Assembly: GCA_943355045.1 (NCBI GenBank)
Contig: CALRDY010000016.1
Coordinates: forward strand, 1-11,096
DNA: 11,096 nt
Direction of reading: 5' to 3'
From: Candidatus Nomurabacteria bacterium
GTDB lineage: Bacteria; Patescibacteriota; Minisyncoccia; Phycocordibacterales; Phycocordibacteraceae
The stretch's first letter is position 1; each line of letters opens with the position of its first letter. A program made the position numbers and the translations under genes. Shown here piece by piece: positions 6,531-11,096 of this stretch. The notes beneath the pieces were generated by a model that saw only the letters and a list, made by a program, of their open reading frames with translations, searched no databases and had not been told where the DNA came from.

Positions 6531-7746
6531 TCTGCCGGACGTGCCGGGCGTCTACCTCTTCAAGAAGGGGCGGAAGATTCTGTACATCGGCAAAGCAACG
6601 AACTTGCGCGACCGCGTGCGTTCGTATTTCGACGATGATCTGATAGCGACCCGCGGGCCGCGCGTGGTCGATATGGTAACGATGTCCGATCGCATCAGTC
6701 ACGAGACGACGCCGACCGTACTCGAAGCACTTGTGCGCGAAGCGGCGCTTATCCGTCTGCATCGTCCATCGGCAAACGTTGAGGGAAAAGATGATAAGAC
6801 TTTTTTGTATGCGGTCGTTACGGAAGAAGAGATCCCGCGCGTGCTCGTCCTGCGCGGGAAAGATATCGATTTCAAGGCGAAAAATGCGAGTGACGGGCAG
6901 AAGCTGAAAGCGTTCTATGGCCCCTTTCCATCAGGAACGCAGTTGCGCGAGGGTCTGCGGCTCATACGCCGCATCTTTCCTTTTTTTGATACTGAGAAGC
7001 CGATTGGGACGAAGAGTAAGCATCAGGCGGCGAAGATAGAATTCAATACGCAGATCAAACAGTATCCGCGCGTATTTTCAGTTAAGGACTACGGTCGCAC
7101 GATACGGCACGTGATGCTTTTCCTCAGCGGTCGCGGGAAAGAGCTGCGCATAGTGCTAGAGAAAGAGATGCACCAAGCCGCAAAAGAGGAGCGCTTTGAG
7201 GATGCGTCAGCTGCAAGGCGCGAACTCTTCGCACTCGACCATATCCAGGACGTGTCGCTCATCAAGGACGAGCGGCTTGATGACGCCCGCGAGAAACAGG
7301 GAAGCGCCCGCATCGAAGCGTACGACACGGCGCACCTCTCGGGTACGAATGCGATCGGCGTGATGGCGGTCATTGATGCCGGTACGTTGGTCAAATCCGC
7401 CTACCGCACCTTCCGCATCCGCGGTATGCAAAAAAACGACGACATCGCATCACTGAAAGAGATACTTTCGCGCAGGCTTCGGCACGCTGAGTGGTCACTT
7501 CCGCAGGCTATCGTCGTTGACGGTGGTACGACGCATAAAAAAGCGGCGGAAACGGTGCTCAAAGATGTGGGCATCAGCATCCCTGTGGTGGCCGTAGTAA
7601 AGGACGAGCGGCATCGTCCGCGCGAAGTCATCGGCGCCCAGCGCGCGCGTGTGAGTGAAGCGGACGCCGTACTCGCAAACAGCGAAGCGCATCGTTTTTC
7701 TCTTGCGAAGCATCGGGCGGCACGGACGCGTTCGTTACGAAAATGA
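6502..7746 (+). CDS. uvrC: UvrABC excinuclease subunit C (short, cysteine-free form)
   Basis: UvrC makes the 3' and 5' incisions at UvrB-marked damage. I chose ATG 6502, giving 414 residues, because LPDVPGVYLF follows directly as in the family. Upstream codons in this frame lie within uvrA and encode nothing conserved. It overlaps uvrA by 29 nt, so translation is probably coupled. N-terminal GIY-YIG nuclease: GVYLF..ILYIGKATNLRDRVRSYF (residues 16-43), E80 in EALVREAAL and N92. UVR motif: about residues 219-245 (KEERFEDASAARREL). RNase H-like C-terminal nuclease: D274 (RIEAYDTAHLSG), D313/D314 (KNDDIASL), D340 (VVDGG) and H397 (SEAHRF). It ends about 10 residues after the last motif, so the tandem helix-hairpin-helix tail of typical (about 600-residue) UvrC is absent. 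There is not one cysteine, so the usual Cys-rich segment after the GIY-YIG domain (Fe-S site) is gone. Catalytic residues look intact. Confidence 0.95.
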   Translation: MQKSALQKYNLPDVPGVYLFKKGRKILYIGKATNLRDRVRSYFDDDLIATRGPRVVDMVTMSDRISHETTPTVLEALVREAALIRLHRPSANVEGKDDKTFLYAVVTEEEIPRVLVLRGKDIDFKAKNASDGQKLKAFYGPFPSGTQLREGLRLIRRIFPFFDTEKPIGTKSKHQAAKIEFNTQIKQYPRVFSVKDYGRTIRHVMLFLSGRGKELRIVLEKEMHQAAKEERFEDASAARRELFALDHIQDVSLIKDERLDDAREKQGSARIEAYDTAHLSGTNAIGVMAVIDAGTLVKSAYRTFRIRGMQKNDDIASLKEILSRRLRHAEWSLPQAIVVDGGTTHKKAAETVLKDVGISIPVVAVVKDERHRPREVIGAQRARVSEADAVLANSEAHRFSLAKHRAARTRSLRK

Positions 7747-7761
7747 AACAGGCTCTACAAG

Positions 7762-7791
7762 CGCCAGATGCGCGGCGCGGGATTTCTGGCG
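7762..7791 (+). terminator. Hairpin after uvrC (weak)
   Basis: CGCCAGA (7762-7768) and TCTGGCG (7785-7791) pair over a 16-nt G+C-rich loop that can fold internally (GCGC/GCGC). It lies 15 nt after the uvrC TGA, with no T-run behind it. It is a possible Rho-type or 3'-end structure only. The remainder of 7747-7874 shows nothing else convincing. Confidence 0.3.
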
Positions 7792-7874
7792 ACGGAGACG
7801 TACGTGCTGGTACGGCGTAGGAGCTAGATGGGACCCGCAACAATGCAGGTGGCGTTTCTAGTGCCTGCCGCTCC

Positions 7875-7883
7875 TGCTACAAT
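7875..7883 (+). promoter_or_regulatory. ddl promoter (extended -10)
   Basis: TGCTACAAT is an extended -10 box. Its last base is 8 nt before the ddl ATG (7892), so transcription should start within about a base or two of the start codon (leaderless or nearly so). The hexamer at 17 nt upstream is a poor -35 (TTTCTA, 7855-7860). Confidence 0.5.
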
Positions 7884-7891
7884 AGACACAT

Positions 7892-8854
7892 ATGCAAACC
7901 ATCGTCGGCGTATTGCGGGGTGGACCGTCGCGCGAGCATGAGGTCTCGCTCAAGTCCGGTGCCGCTATGCTCGCCGGACTTCCGGAAGAACGCTTCGCGG
8001 TACGTGACATTTATATAGATAGGAGCGGACAGTGGCATGATCGTGGACGGGCAATCACGCCCGAACGCGTGCTACGTCAGATCGACGTGGCGCTTATCGG
8101 GCTGCACGGGGAGTACGGCGAGGATGGGGAAGTGCAGAAGCTTCTCGAGCGTTTCGGCGTCCCCTATGCGGGCGCAGATTCTTTCGGTTCCTATCTCGCG
8201 ATGCACAAGCTCATGGCGAAGATGCGCGCGAAAGAAGCGGGACTGCTCACGCCGGAATCGCGCTATATCGAGAGTGCCGCAGACAGTGAAGTGGCGACGC
8301 ACGAGATCATTCAGAATTTCTCACAGCCGGTCGTCGTAAAGCCGGTCGGATGGGGCTCTTCGGTCGGCGTCTCGCTCGTCGGCGGTTATGCGCCGGTGCT
8401 TTCCGCCATCGAGAAGCTTTTCGCTGAGGGAGCGCCCGCCGTCCTTGTCGAAGAATACATTCGCGGGAAAGAGGCGACGGTCGGCGTCGTCGAGGGTCTG
8501 CGCGGCGAAGCGCTCTACGCGCTCCCCTCGATCGAGATCATCCCGCCGGAAGGGGATCTCTTCTCGTACGGAGCGAAGTATTCCGGCAAAACGCGCGAAG
8601 TCTGTCCCGGCAATTTTTCCCGCGTCGCCGCCGAGGAATTGCAGCGCGCTGCGAAGCTGATGCATCGCACGCTCGGACTCCGTCACTACTCGCGCAGCGA
8701 TTTTATCGTCGCGCCGAAGGGTGTCTATTATTTGGAGACGAATACGCTACCCGGACTCACGCCAGAGTCGCTTTTGCCGAAATCCCTGGCCGCCGTAGGC
8801 ATCCCGTTTCCGGATTTCCTCGGGCATCTGGTCAATCTCGCCCGGTCGCGGTAG
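7892..8854 (+). CDS. ddl: D-alanine--D-alanine ligase
   Basis: This ATP-grasp ligase joins two D-Ala residues in the cytoplasm for the peptidoglycan stem peptide. Its 320 residues match the usual 300-360. N-terminal domain: GGPSREHEVSLKSG (10-23, with E15 as in E. coli DdlB) and HGEYGEDGEVQ (72-82). ATP-grasp core: K150 in VVVKPVGWGSSVGVS with the catalytic Ser at 156/157, EE at 187-188, and the Mg-binding set D270 (SRSDF), E282 and N284 in LETNTLPGLTPESLLPKSL. Y226 in SYGAKY corresponds to the tyrosine of true D-Ala-D-Ala enzymes. VanA-type D-Ala-D-Lac ligases differ here, so normal D-Ala-D-Ala ends are expected. The ATG at 7892 is the natural start; MQTIVGVLRGG follows at once. It is monocistronic as far as visible, ending in TAG, and is followed by a tRNA gene. 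Confidence 0.96.
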   Translation: MQTIVGVLRGGPSREHEVSLKSGAAMLAGLPEERFAVRDIYIDRSGQWHDRGRAITPERVLRQIDVALIGLHGEYGEDGEVQKLLERFGVPYAGADSFGSYLAMHKLMAKMRAKEAGLLTPESRYIESAADSEVATHEIIQNFSQPVVVKPVGWGSSVGVSLVGGYAPVLSAIEKLFAEGAPAVLVEEYIRGKEATVGVVEGLRGEALYALPSIEIIPPEGDLFSYGAKYSGKTREVCPGNFSRVAAEELQRAAKLMHRTLGLRHYSRSDFIVAPKGVYYLETNTLPGLTPESLLPKSLAAVGIPFPDFLGHLVNLARSR

Positions 8855-8865
8855 AGTCTATTGGC

Positions 8866-8896
8866 GGATCGTATCTTCGAAGACTCAATACGATTC
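8866..8896 (+). terminator. Hairpin after ddl
   Basis: GGATCGTAT (8866-8874) pairs with ATACGATTC (8888-8896), including one G-T pair. The loop begins with an inner palindrome, TCTTCGAAGA (8874-8883). Placed 11 nt after the ddl stop and before the tRNA promoter, it suits a transcript end, but no T-run follows. Confidence 0.4.
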
Positions 8897-8916
8897 CTCA
8901 CTCTGGAGAAAATACT

Positions 8917-8939
8917 CATAAGAAGACTTATGGTATTCT
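8917..8939 (+). promoter_or_regulatory. tRNA-Ala(UGC) promoter with adjoining palindrome
   Basis: TGGTATTCT (8931-8939) is an extended -10 box 10 nt before the tRNA. Overlapping its upstream edge is a perfect palindrome, CATAAG-AAGA-CTTATG (8917-8932). No good -35 is seen at standard spacing. Confidence 0.5.
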
Positions 8940-8949
8940 TCCTTCGTTC

Positions 8950-9025
8950 GGGCCGTTAGCTCAGTTGGTAGAGCACCTCATTTGCAATGAGGGGGTCGCA
9001 GGTTCGAATCCTGTACGGTCCACCA
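8950..9025 (+). tRNA. tRNA-Ala (anticodon UGC)
   Basis: Full cloverleaf of 76 nt. Acceptor GGGCCGT/ACGGTCC (one G-U), D-arm GCTC-AGTTGGTA-GAGC, anticodon stem CCTCA/TGAGG with loop TTTGCAA (anticodon TGC), T-arm GCAGG-TTCGAAT-CCTGT. Discriminator A is followed by an encoded CCA, the only one of the four tRNAs here to have it. A short T5 stretch follows (after 9028). Confidence 0.97.
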
Positions 9026-9067
9026 AAGTTTTTGATAGACATAGGTAGTTCATGATGTTTGTAGATA

Positions 9068-9076
9068 TGCGATACT
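9068..9076 (+). promoter_or_regulatory. Promoter of the two-TM coiled-coil gene
   Basis: TGCGATACT has the TGn extension and a fair -10 hexamer (GATACT). It ends 6 nt before the ATG at 9083, so a leaderless transcript is expected. Co-transcription from the tRNA-Ala promoter is also possible. Confidence 0.4.
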
Positions 9077-9082
9077 GCGTTT

Positions 9083-9529
9083 ATGCCGCAGAAAATGATT
9101 ATTGAAAAAATAACCACATGGATTGGATCGGTAACTTCGCTCAGTATTCATACGACCGTGTTCGCGACCTCTTTTCTGTTCGCCATATTCGGTTTTATCT
9201 CATGGAACTTCATGTTGCTCGTGCTTACTACCATAGTGTCGCTTGAGGCGATTTATCTCGCCATCTTTATCCAAATGACGGTGAATCGACAGGCGCGAGA
9301 GCTTGCAGAGGTGAGTGGAGATGTGGAAGACATTCAGGAAGATATTGAAGAGATCAGCCAGGACGTCGACGAGATCCAAAAAGATGTCGATGAAATTCAA
9401 GAAGACGTCGAGGAGATCAACGATGAAACGGGAGAACAGCATGAGCAACAGCAGACAGTCGCGCTCGAACAGCTCACGCGGGACGTCCGCCGCATGCTTG
9501 CCAATCTTGAACAGCTTAAAAAGAAATAA
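9083..9529 (+). CDS. Two-TM membrane protein with acidic heptad-repeat coiled coil (DUF1003 / low-affinity iron permease-like)
   Basis: A 148-residue protein. Residues 10-24 (ITTWIGSVTSLSIHT) lead into two hydrophobic helices, about 23-41 and 45-66. The second ends in SLEAIYLAIFIQMTVNRQ, a motif I associate with DUF1003 and low-affinity iron-permease-like proteins. Transport is not shown, because only one two-helix unit exists. After the membrane part comes a strongly acidic run of five seven-residue units (DVEDIQE, DIEEISQ, DVDEIQK, DVDEIQE, DVEEIND; about 80-114). Ile/Val at a and d positions marks a parallel coiled coil. A Gln-rich linker and a second short amphipathic helix ending LEQLKKK follow. 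Both ends of the hairpin are probably cytoplasmic (inferred). The coiled coil suggests an oligomer or a scaffold. It sits alone between tRNA-Ala and tRNA-Val. Confidence 0.8.
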   Translation: MPQKMIIEKITTWIGSVTSLSIHTTVFATSFLFAIFGFISWNFMLLVLTTIVSLEAIYLAIFIQMTVNRQARELAEVSGDVEDIQEDIEEISQDVDEIQKDVDEIQEDVEEINDETGEQHEQQQTVALEQLTRDVRRMLANLEQLKKK

Positions 9530-9551
9530 TCTGGGAATCTGATCGGATGTC

Positions 9552-9560
9552 TGGTATGGT
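9552..9560 (+). promoter_or_regulatory. Promoter for tRNA-Val (and probably tRNA-Pro)
   Basis: TGGTATGGT, an extended -10 of the same TGGTAT type as those of uvrA and tRNA-Ala. It ends 11 nt before tRNA-Val. No separate promoter is evident between tRNA-Val and tRNA-Pro. Confidence 0.45.
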
Positions 9561-9571
9561 TAAGGGTGCTC

Positions 9572-9645
9572 GCGCTCTTAGCTCAGTTGGTTAGAGCGTC
9601 CGCCTCACACGCGGAAGGTCGCAAGTTCGAATCTTGCAGAGCGCA
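9572..9645 (+). tRNA. tRNA-Val (anticodon CAC)
   Basis: A 74-nt cloverleaf. Acceptor GCGCTCT/AGAGCGC, D-arm GCTC-AGTTGGTTA-GAGC, anticodon stem TCCGC/GCGGA with loop CTCACAC (anticodon CAC), variable AGGTC, T-arm GCAAG-TTCGAAT-CTTGC, discriminator A. CCA is not encoded. Confidence 0.97.
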
Positions 9646-9685
9646 CAAGCGGAGCTCTAATGGCCGCAAAAGAGGTGTCTTGTGT

Positions 9686-9756
9686 CGGGCTGGCGTATGC
9701 CGGTAGTACATGCGATTCGGGTTCGTAAAGACCGGGTTCGATTCCCGGCAGCCCGA
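9686..9756 (+). tRNA. tRNA-Pro (anticodon CGG)
   Basis: A 71-nt cloverleaf. Acceptor CGGGCTG/CAGCCCG with the C1-G72 pair typical of bacterial tRNA-Pro; D-arm GTAT-GCCGGTA-GTAC; anticodon stem TGCGA/TCGTA with loop TTCGGGT (anticodon CGG); variable AAGA; T-arm CCGGG-TTCGATT-CCCGG; discriminator A; no CCA. Oddities are G instead of T at position 8, G-T pairs in the D- and anticodon stems, and a short D-loop. It is probably functional, but it is the least canonical of the four. Confidence 0.85.
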
Positions 9757-9769
9757 CAGAGGACATCTC
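9742..9769 (+). repeat. 28-bp direct repeat, copy 1 (tRNA-Pro 3' end)
   Basis: Runs from the T-arm through the acceptor 3' strand and trailer (TTCCCGGCAGCCCGACAGAG, then GACATCTC). It is identical to 9935-9962. Confidence 0.9.
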
Positions 9770-9970
9770 TCAGAATGGGCCACATAGTTAGTATGCTAAC
9801 TTATACCAAGTAGGGTGTGCCGGGAATCGAATGCCGGAGCTATGTTCGGCTAGCAAGCCGAACCGCGAGGCGGGGCCGAGAAAATTCGTGAGTGGCGACG
9901 AACGAATTATTCGTGGCCGAAACCGTAATCGGGGTTCCCGGCAGCCCGACAGAGGACATCTCAAAATATT
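9757..9970 (+). other. Gene-free structured stretch after tRNA-Pro
   Basis: No credible ORF. It holds AGTTAG-TATG-CTAACT (9787-9802); an inverted 14-nt copy of the tRNA-Pro T-arm sequence TTCGATTCCCGGCA (9818-9831 against 9737-9750); GTTCGGC-TAGCAA-GCCGAAC (9844-9863); and CCGC-GAG-GCGG (9863-9873). It also holds two mutually exclusive hairpins, AATTCGT/ACGAATT (9883-9889, 9902-9908) versus ACGAA-TTA-TTCGT (9902-9914), and the second direct-repeat copy. On the minus strand the T-arm-like part followed by CACACCC looks like a decayed tRNA, but no matching acceptor 5' strand exists. Confidence 0.5.
9935..9962 (+). repeat. 28-bp direct repeat, copy 2
   Basis: Exact copy of 9742-9769, displaced by 193 bp, ending 8 nt before the ATG at 9971. 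It can pair with the tRNA-Pro leader (9672-9692) as well as copy 1 can. It also supplies AGAGGA 14 nt before that ATG, the only SD-like string near a start in the window, though too far away to be standard. Confidence 0.9.
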
Positions 9971-10195
9971 ATGAACTATACATTTTGGCGGAAAATGTTC
10001 GGAGGATTGCTTATGATCCTCGGCGCGCTCGCATTCGTAACTCCCTTCACGCCCGGGTCGTGGCTCATCTTTATCGGGGCGGAGATACTTGGCATAGGGC
10101 TTCTCACGCGCGCGAATGTCCTCCTCGTATATGAAAAGACGAAGGAGGGGATACTCGGATGGATAAAGCAGAATACTGAAAAGGAGCGGGAGTAG
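9971..10195 (+). CDS. Small PGPGW-type transmembrane protein
   Basis: A 74-residue protein with two hydrophobic segments, about residues 9-25 (MFGGLLMILGALAFVTP) and 30-48 (SWLIFIGAEILGIGLLT). They are joined by the tight turn FTPGSW, and an amphipathic basic/acidic tail follows (YEKTKEGILGWIKQNTEKE). The turn followed by WLIFIG fits the family known as putative transmembrane protein PGPGW, whose function is unknown; the usual PGPGW here reads TPGSW. ATG 9971 gives the conserved length; the overlapping frame at 9892-10134 has no such pattern. It starts 8 nt after the second tRNA-Pro-derived repeat and has no clear promoter of its own, so read-through from the tRNA-Val/tRNA-Pro unit is likely. 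Confidence 0.75.
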   Translation: MNYTFWRKMFGGLLMILGALAFVTPFTPGSWLIFIGAEILGIGLLTRANVLLVYEKTKEGILGWIKQNTEKERE

Positions 10196-10214
10196 TGAAT
10201 TTCGTTTTTCCGTA

Positions 10215-10223
10215 TGTTAAAAT
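10215..10223 (+). promoter_or_regulatory. Possible promoter before the tRNA-Ala(CGC) leader
   Basis: TGTTAAAAT fits TGn plus a -10 box, 20 nt after the preceding stop. A transcript from here would start near 10230 and run through the hairpins at 10240-10305 towards the tRNA. Confidence 0.4.
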
Positions 10224-10239
10224 CGCCCGCACAGGGCTC

Positions 10240-10312
10240 TCGTATCGGCTGCTTGCATCGATACGAATCCCTCGCTCGGCGAGAAAACATATGACGCGGC
10301 GTCATTATTTTC
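10240..10312 (+). ncRNA. Candidate small RNA or structured leader (three hairpins)
   Basis: Consecutive hairpins: TCGTATCG/CGATACGA (10240-10247, 10259-10266; 8 bp, 11-nt loop); CTCGC-TCG-GCGAG (10271-10283); and ATGACG-CGG-CGTCAT (10291-10305) running into TATTTTCT, a passable intrinsic terminator. The TATTTT at 10306-10311 could equally be the -10 of tRNA-Ala(CGC). No family recognised. Confidence 0.3.
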
Positions 10313-10322
10313 TACCTCGCTC

Positions 10323-10395
10323 GGGCCCGTAGCTCATCTGGTAGAGCGCGTCATTCGCATTGACGAGGTAAGCGGTTCAAGTCCGCTCGGGTCCA
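10323..10395 (+). tRNA. tRNA-Ala (anticodon CGC)
   Basis: A 73-nt cloverleaf. Acceptor GGGCCCG/CGGGTCC, D-arm GCTC-ATCTGGTA-GAGC, anticodon stem CGTCA/TGACG with loop TTCGCAT (anticodon CGC), T-arm AGCGG-TTCAAGT-CCGCT, discriminator A, no CCA. Only CT separates it from the next gene's ATG. Confidence 0.96.
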
Positions 10396-10397
10396 CT

Positions 10398-11096
10398 ATG
10401 AGAACAGACATTGTCCACCCGGGGGCAGACAAGCTCCGGTACGAAATACGCGAGATCGTCGCGGTCGCGAAACGTGTCGCAGAAGCGGGCATGCCCATCG
10501 TATGGGAAAACATCGGCGACCCGGTCGCCAAGGGCGAAGTGCCGCCTGCGTGGATACGGAAGATCATCAGCGATACGCTTAAAGAAGATTTGACCTTTGG
10601 GTATTCGCCGACGAAAGGGCTCGACGAGACGCGCGCGTATATCGCGCGCGAACGGAACCTTGAGGGTGGCATTCAGATAACGCCAGACGACATCCTTTTC
10701 TTCAATGGGCTTGGCGACGCCATCTCGCATCTGTATCGGAATCTCAATCCGCACACGCGAATACTCGGCCCCGACCCAGCGTACCCGACGCATTCGTCTT
10801 CCGAAGCGGCGCACGCGGATAAACCGCATATCACGTATCATCTTGATCCGGAAAATGAGTGGCGGCCGGATCTTGCGGATATGGAGGCGAAGCTGCGCGC
10901 GCATAAAGACATCGCGGGCATCCTTATCATCAATCCGGACAATCCGACGGGCTTCGTGTATCCACAGGAGACGATCCGTGCCATCGTCGCGCTCGCGAAG
11001 AAGTATAAGCTTTTCATCGTCTCGGATGAAATCTATTCGAACCTCGCCTATGGGGGTAGCGGCATGCACAAACTCGCGTCGGTAATCGACGGCGTG
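10398..11096 (+). CDS. PLP-dependent class I/II aminotransferase, N-terminal part (runs off the window)
   Basis: An open frame from ATG 10398 to the window end with no stop: 233 codons, about 60% of a normal 390-residue enzyme. It is a fold-type I aminotransferase of the alanine/aspartate aminotransferase kind, moving an amino group from an amino acid to a 2-oxo acid through pyridoxal phosphate. Visible features are the N-terminal substrate loop ENIGDPVAKGEVPPAWI (37-53), YSPTKGLDETR (69-79), NGLGDAIS (103-110, cofactor phosphate loop), DPAYPTHSS (126-134), NPDNPTG (179-185, the Asn contacting PLP) and SDEIYSNLAY (209-218, with the Asp holding the pyridine nitrogen). The Schiff-base lysine lies beyond the window, so activity cannot be confirmed. 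The start fits homologues, which also begin about 30 residues before the GDP motif. It starts two bases after tRNA-Ala(CGC), without an SD or room for a promoter, so it must be transcribed through the tRNA. The exact substrate is unknown. Confidence 0.92.
   Translation, partial: MRTDIVHPGADKLRYEIREIVAVAKRVAEAGMPIVWENIGDPVAKGEVPPAWIRKIISDTLKEDLTFGYSPTKGLDETRAYIARERNLEGGIQITPDDILFFNGLGDAISHLYRNLNPHTRILGPDPAYPTHSSSEAAHADKPHITYHLDPENEWRPDLADMEAKLRAHKDIAGILIINPDNPTGFVYPQETIRAIVALAKKYKLFIVSDEIYSNLAYGGSGMHKLASVIDGV

Larger units (their letters stand above)
9671..9770 (+). other. Long leader-trailer helix enclosing tRNA-Pro
   Basis: Bases 9671-9692 pair with 9749-9770: 22 positions, with one G-G mismatch (9682/9759) and two G-U pairs. 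Seven of these are the tRNA acceptor stem; the other fifteen continue it outward through leader 9671-9685 and trailer 9756-9770. Ordinary pre-tRNAs are single-stranded here for RNase P and RNase Z. Confidence 0.75.

Noticed and set aside
7744..7826. Read-through of the uvrC TGA as Gly (alternative code) for a longer protein
   Set aside because: The extra 26 codons do not resemble a helix-hairpin-helix tail, and TGA is used as an ordinary stop in the ATGA overlap at 3133-3136.
9583..9783. Minus-strand 66-residue frame ending in LQDSNLRPSACEADALTN
   Set aside because: It is the antisense of tRNA-Val and tRNA-Pro. This peptide type is a well-known artefact of translating tRNA genes backwards.
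9811..9825. AGGGTGTGCCGGG as a T-box antiterminator motif (AGGGTGGNACCGCG)
   Set aside because: Only partial agreement, no specifier stem or terminator found, and the segment is better explained as the inverted T-arm copy.
9757..9970. A full tRNA on the minus strand
   Set aside because: Only T-arm and anticodon-arm likenesses exist; the hairpin loop has six or eight bases rather than seven, and no acceptor 5' strand matches CACACCC.
10334..10672. Minus-strand 112-residue frame containing DPSGLEPLTSS
   Set aside because: Antisense of tRNA-Ala(CGC) and the aminotransferase; the same tRNA artefact.
10377..11069. Long minus-strand frame of 230 codons, and the + frame 10705-11085
   Set aside because: Both are Arg/Ile-rich shadows of the aminotransferase, whose true frame (from 10398) has clear family motifs and no stop in the window.

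Overview
The window reads as part of a Patescibacteria (CPR) chromosome, most likely of the Parcubacteria group. The signs are short cell-surface proteins with repeated GYAWS..GWISF motifs, Cys-paired Ig-like domains and VGIGTTNP tail-fibre-like motifs; compact versions of UvrA and UvrC; moderately high G+C; and tRNAs that mostly lack an encoded CCA. Every gene I can support is on the + strand. No start codon has a well-placed Shine-Dalgarno sequence. The lineage call comes from remembered family features, not from a search.

Layout. 1-574: 3' end of uvrB. 666-3597: a tightly packed run of four exported or membrane-anchored proteins. They are a one-TM protein, a GYAW/Ig-like surface protein, a glycine-rich protein whose reading frame is broken at a G8 run, and a paralogue sharing its N-terminal module. 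3795-6530: uvrA, carrying palindromic DNA inside its coding sequence. 6502-7746: uvrC, overlapping uvrA by 29 nt. 7892-8854: ddl (D-Ala-D-Ala ligase). 8950-10395: four tRNA genes (Ala-UGC, Val-CAC, Pro-CGG, Ala-CGC) interleaved with two small membrane-protein genes. 10398-11096: 5' part of a class I/II aminotransferase that starts two bases after the last tRNA.

Function. All three subunits of the UvrABC excinuclease are here, so the left two thirds is a nucleotide excision repair locus interrupted by a surface-protein cassette. UvrA and UvrC are reduced: UvrA seems to lack the insertion domain and one zinc ligand, and UvrC has no cysteine and no helix-hairpin-helix tail. Ddl indicates that the cell makes, or at least modifies, peptidoglycan.

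The most unusual items are these: (i) a 46-bp near-perfect palindrome inserted in frame in uvrA, flanked by GG on both sides; (ii) a tRNA-Pro whose leader and trailer extend the acceptor stem by about 15 bp, with a second copy of its 3' end 193 bp downstream; (iii) a G8 tract that switches the frame of a surface protein gene; (iv) a tRNA gene abutting the aminotransferase ATG; and (v) several promoters whose -10 box lies only 6-8 nt before the ATG, suggesting leaderless mRNAs.
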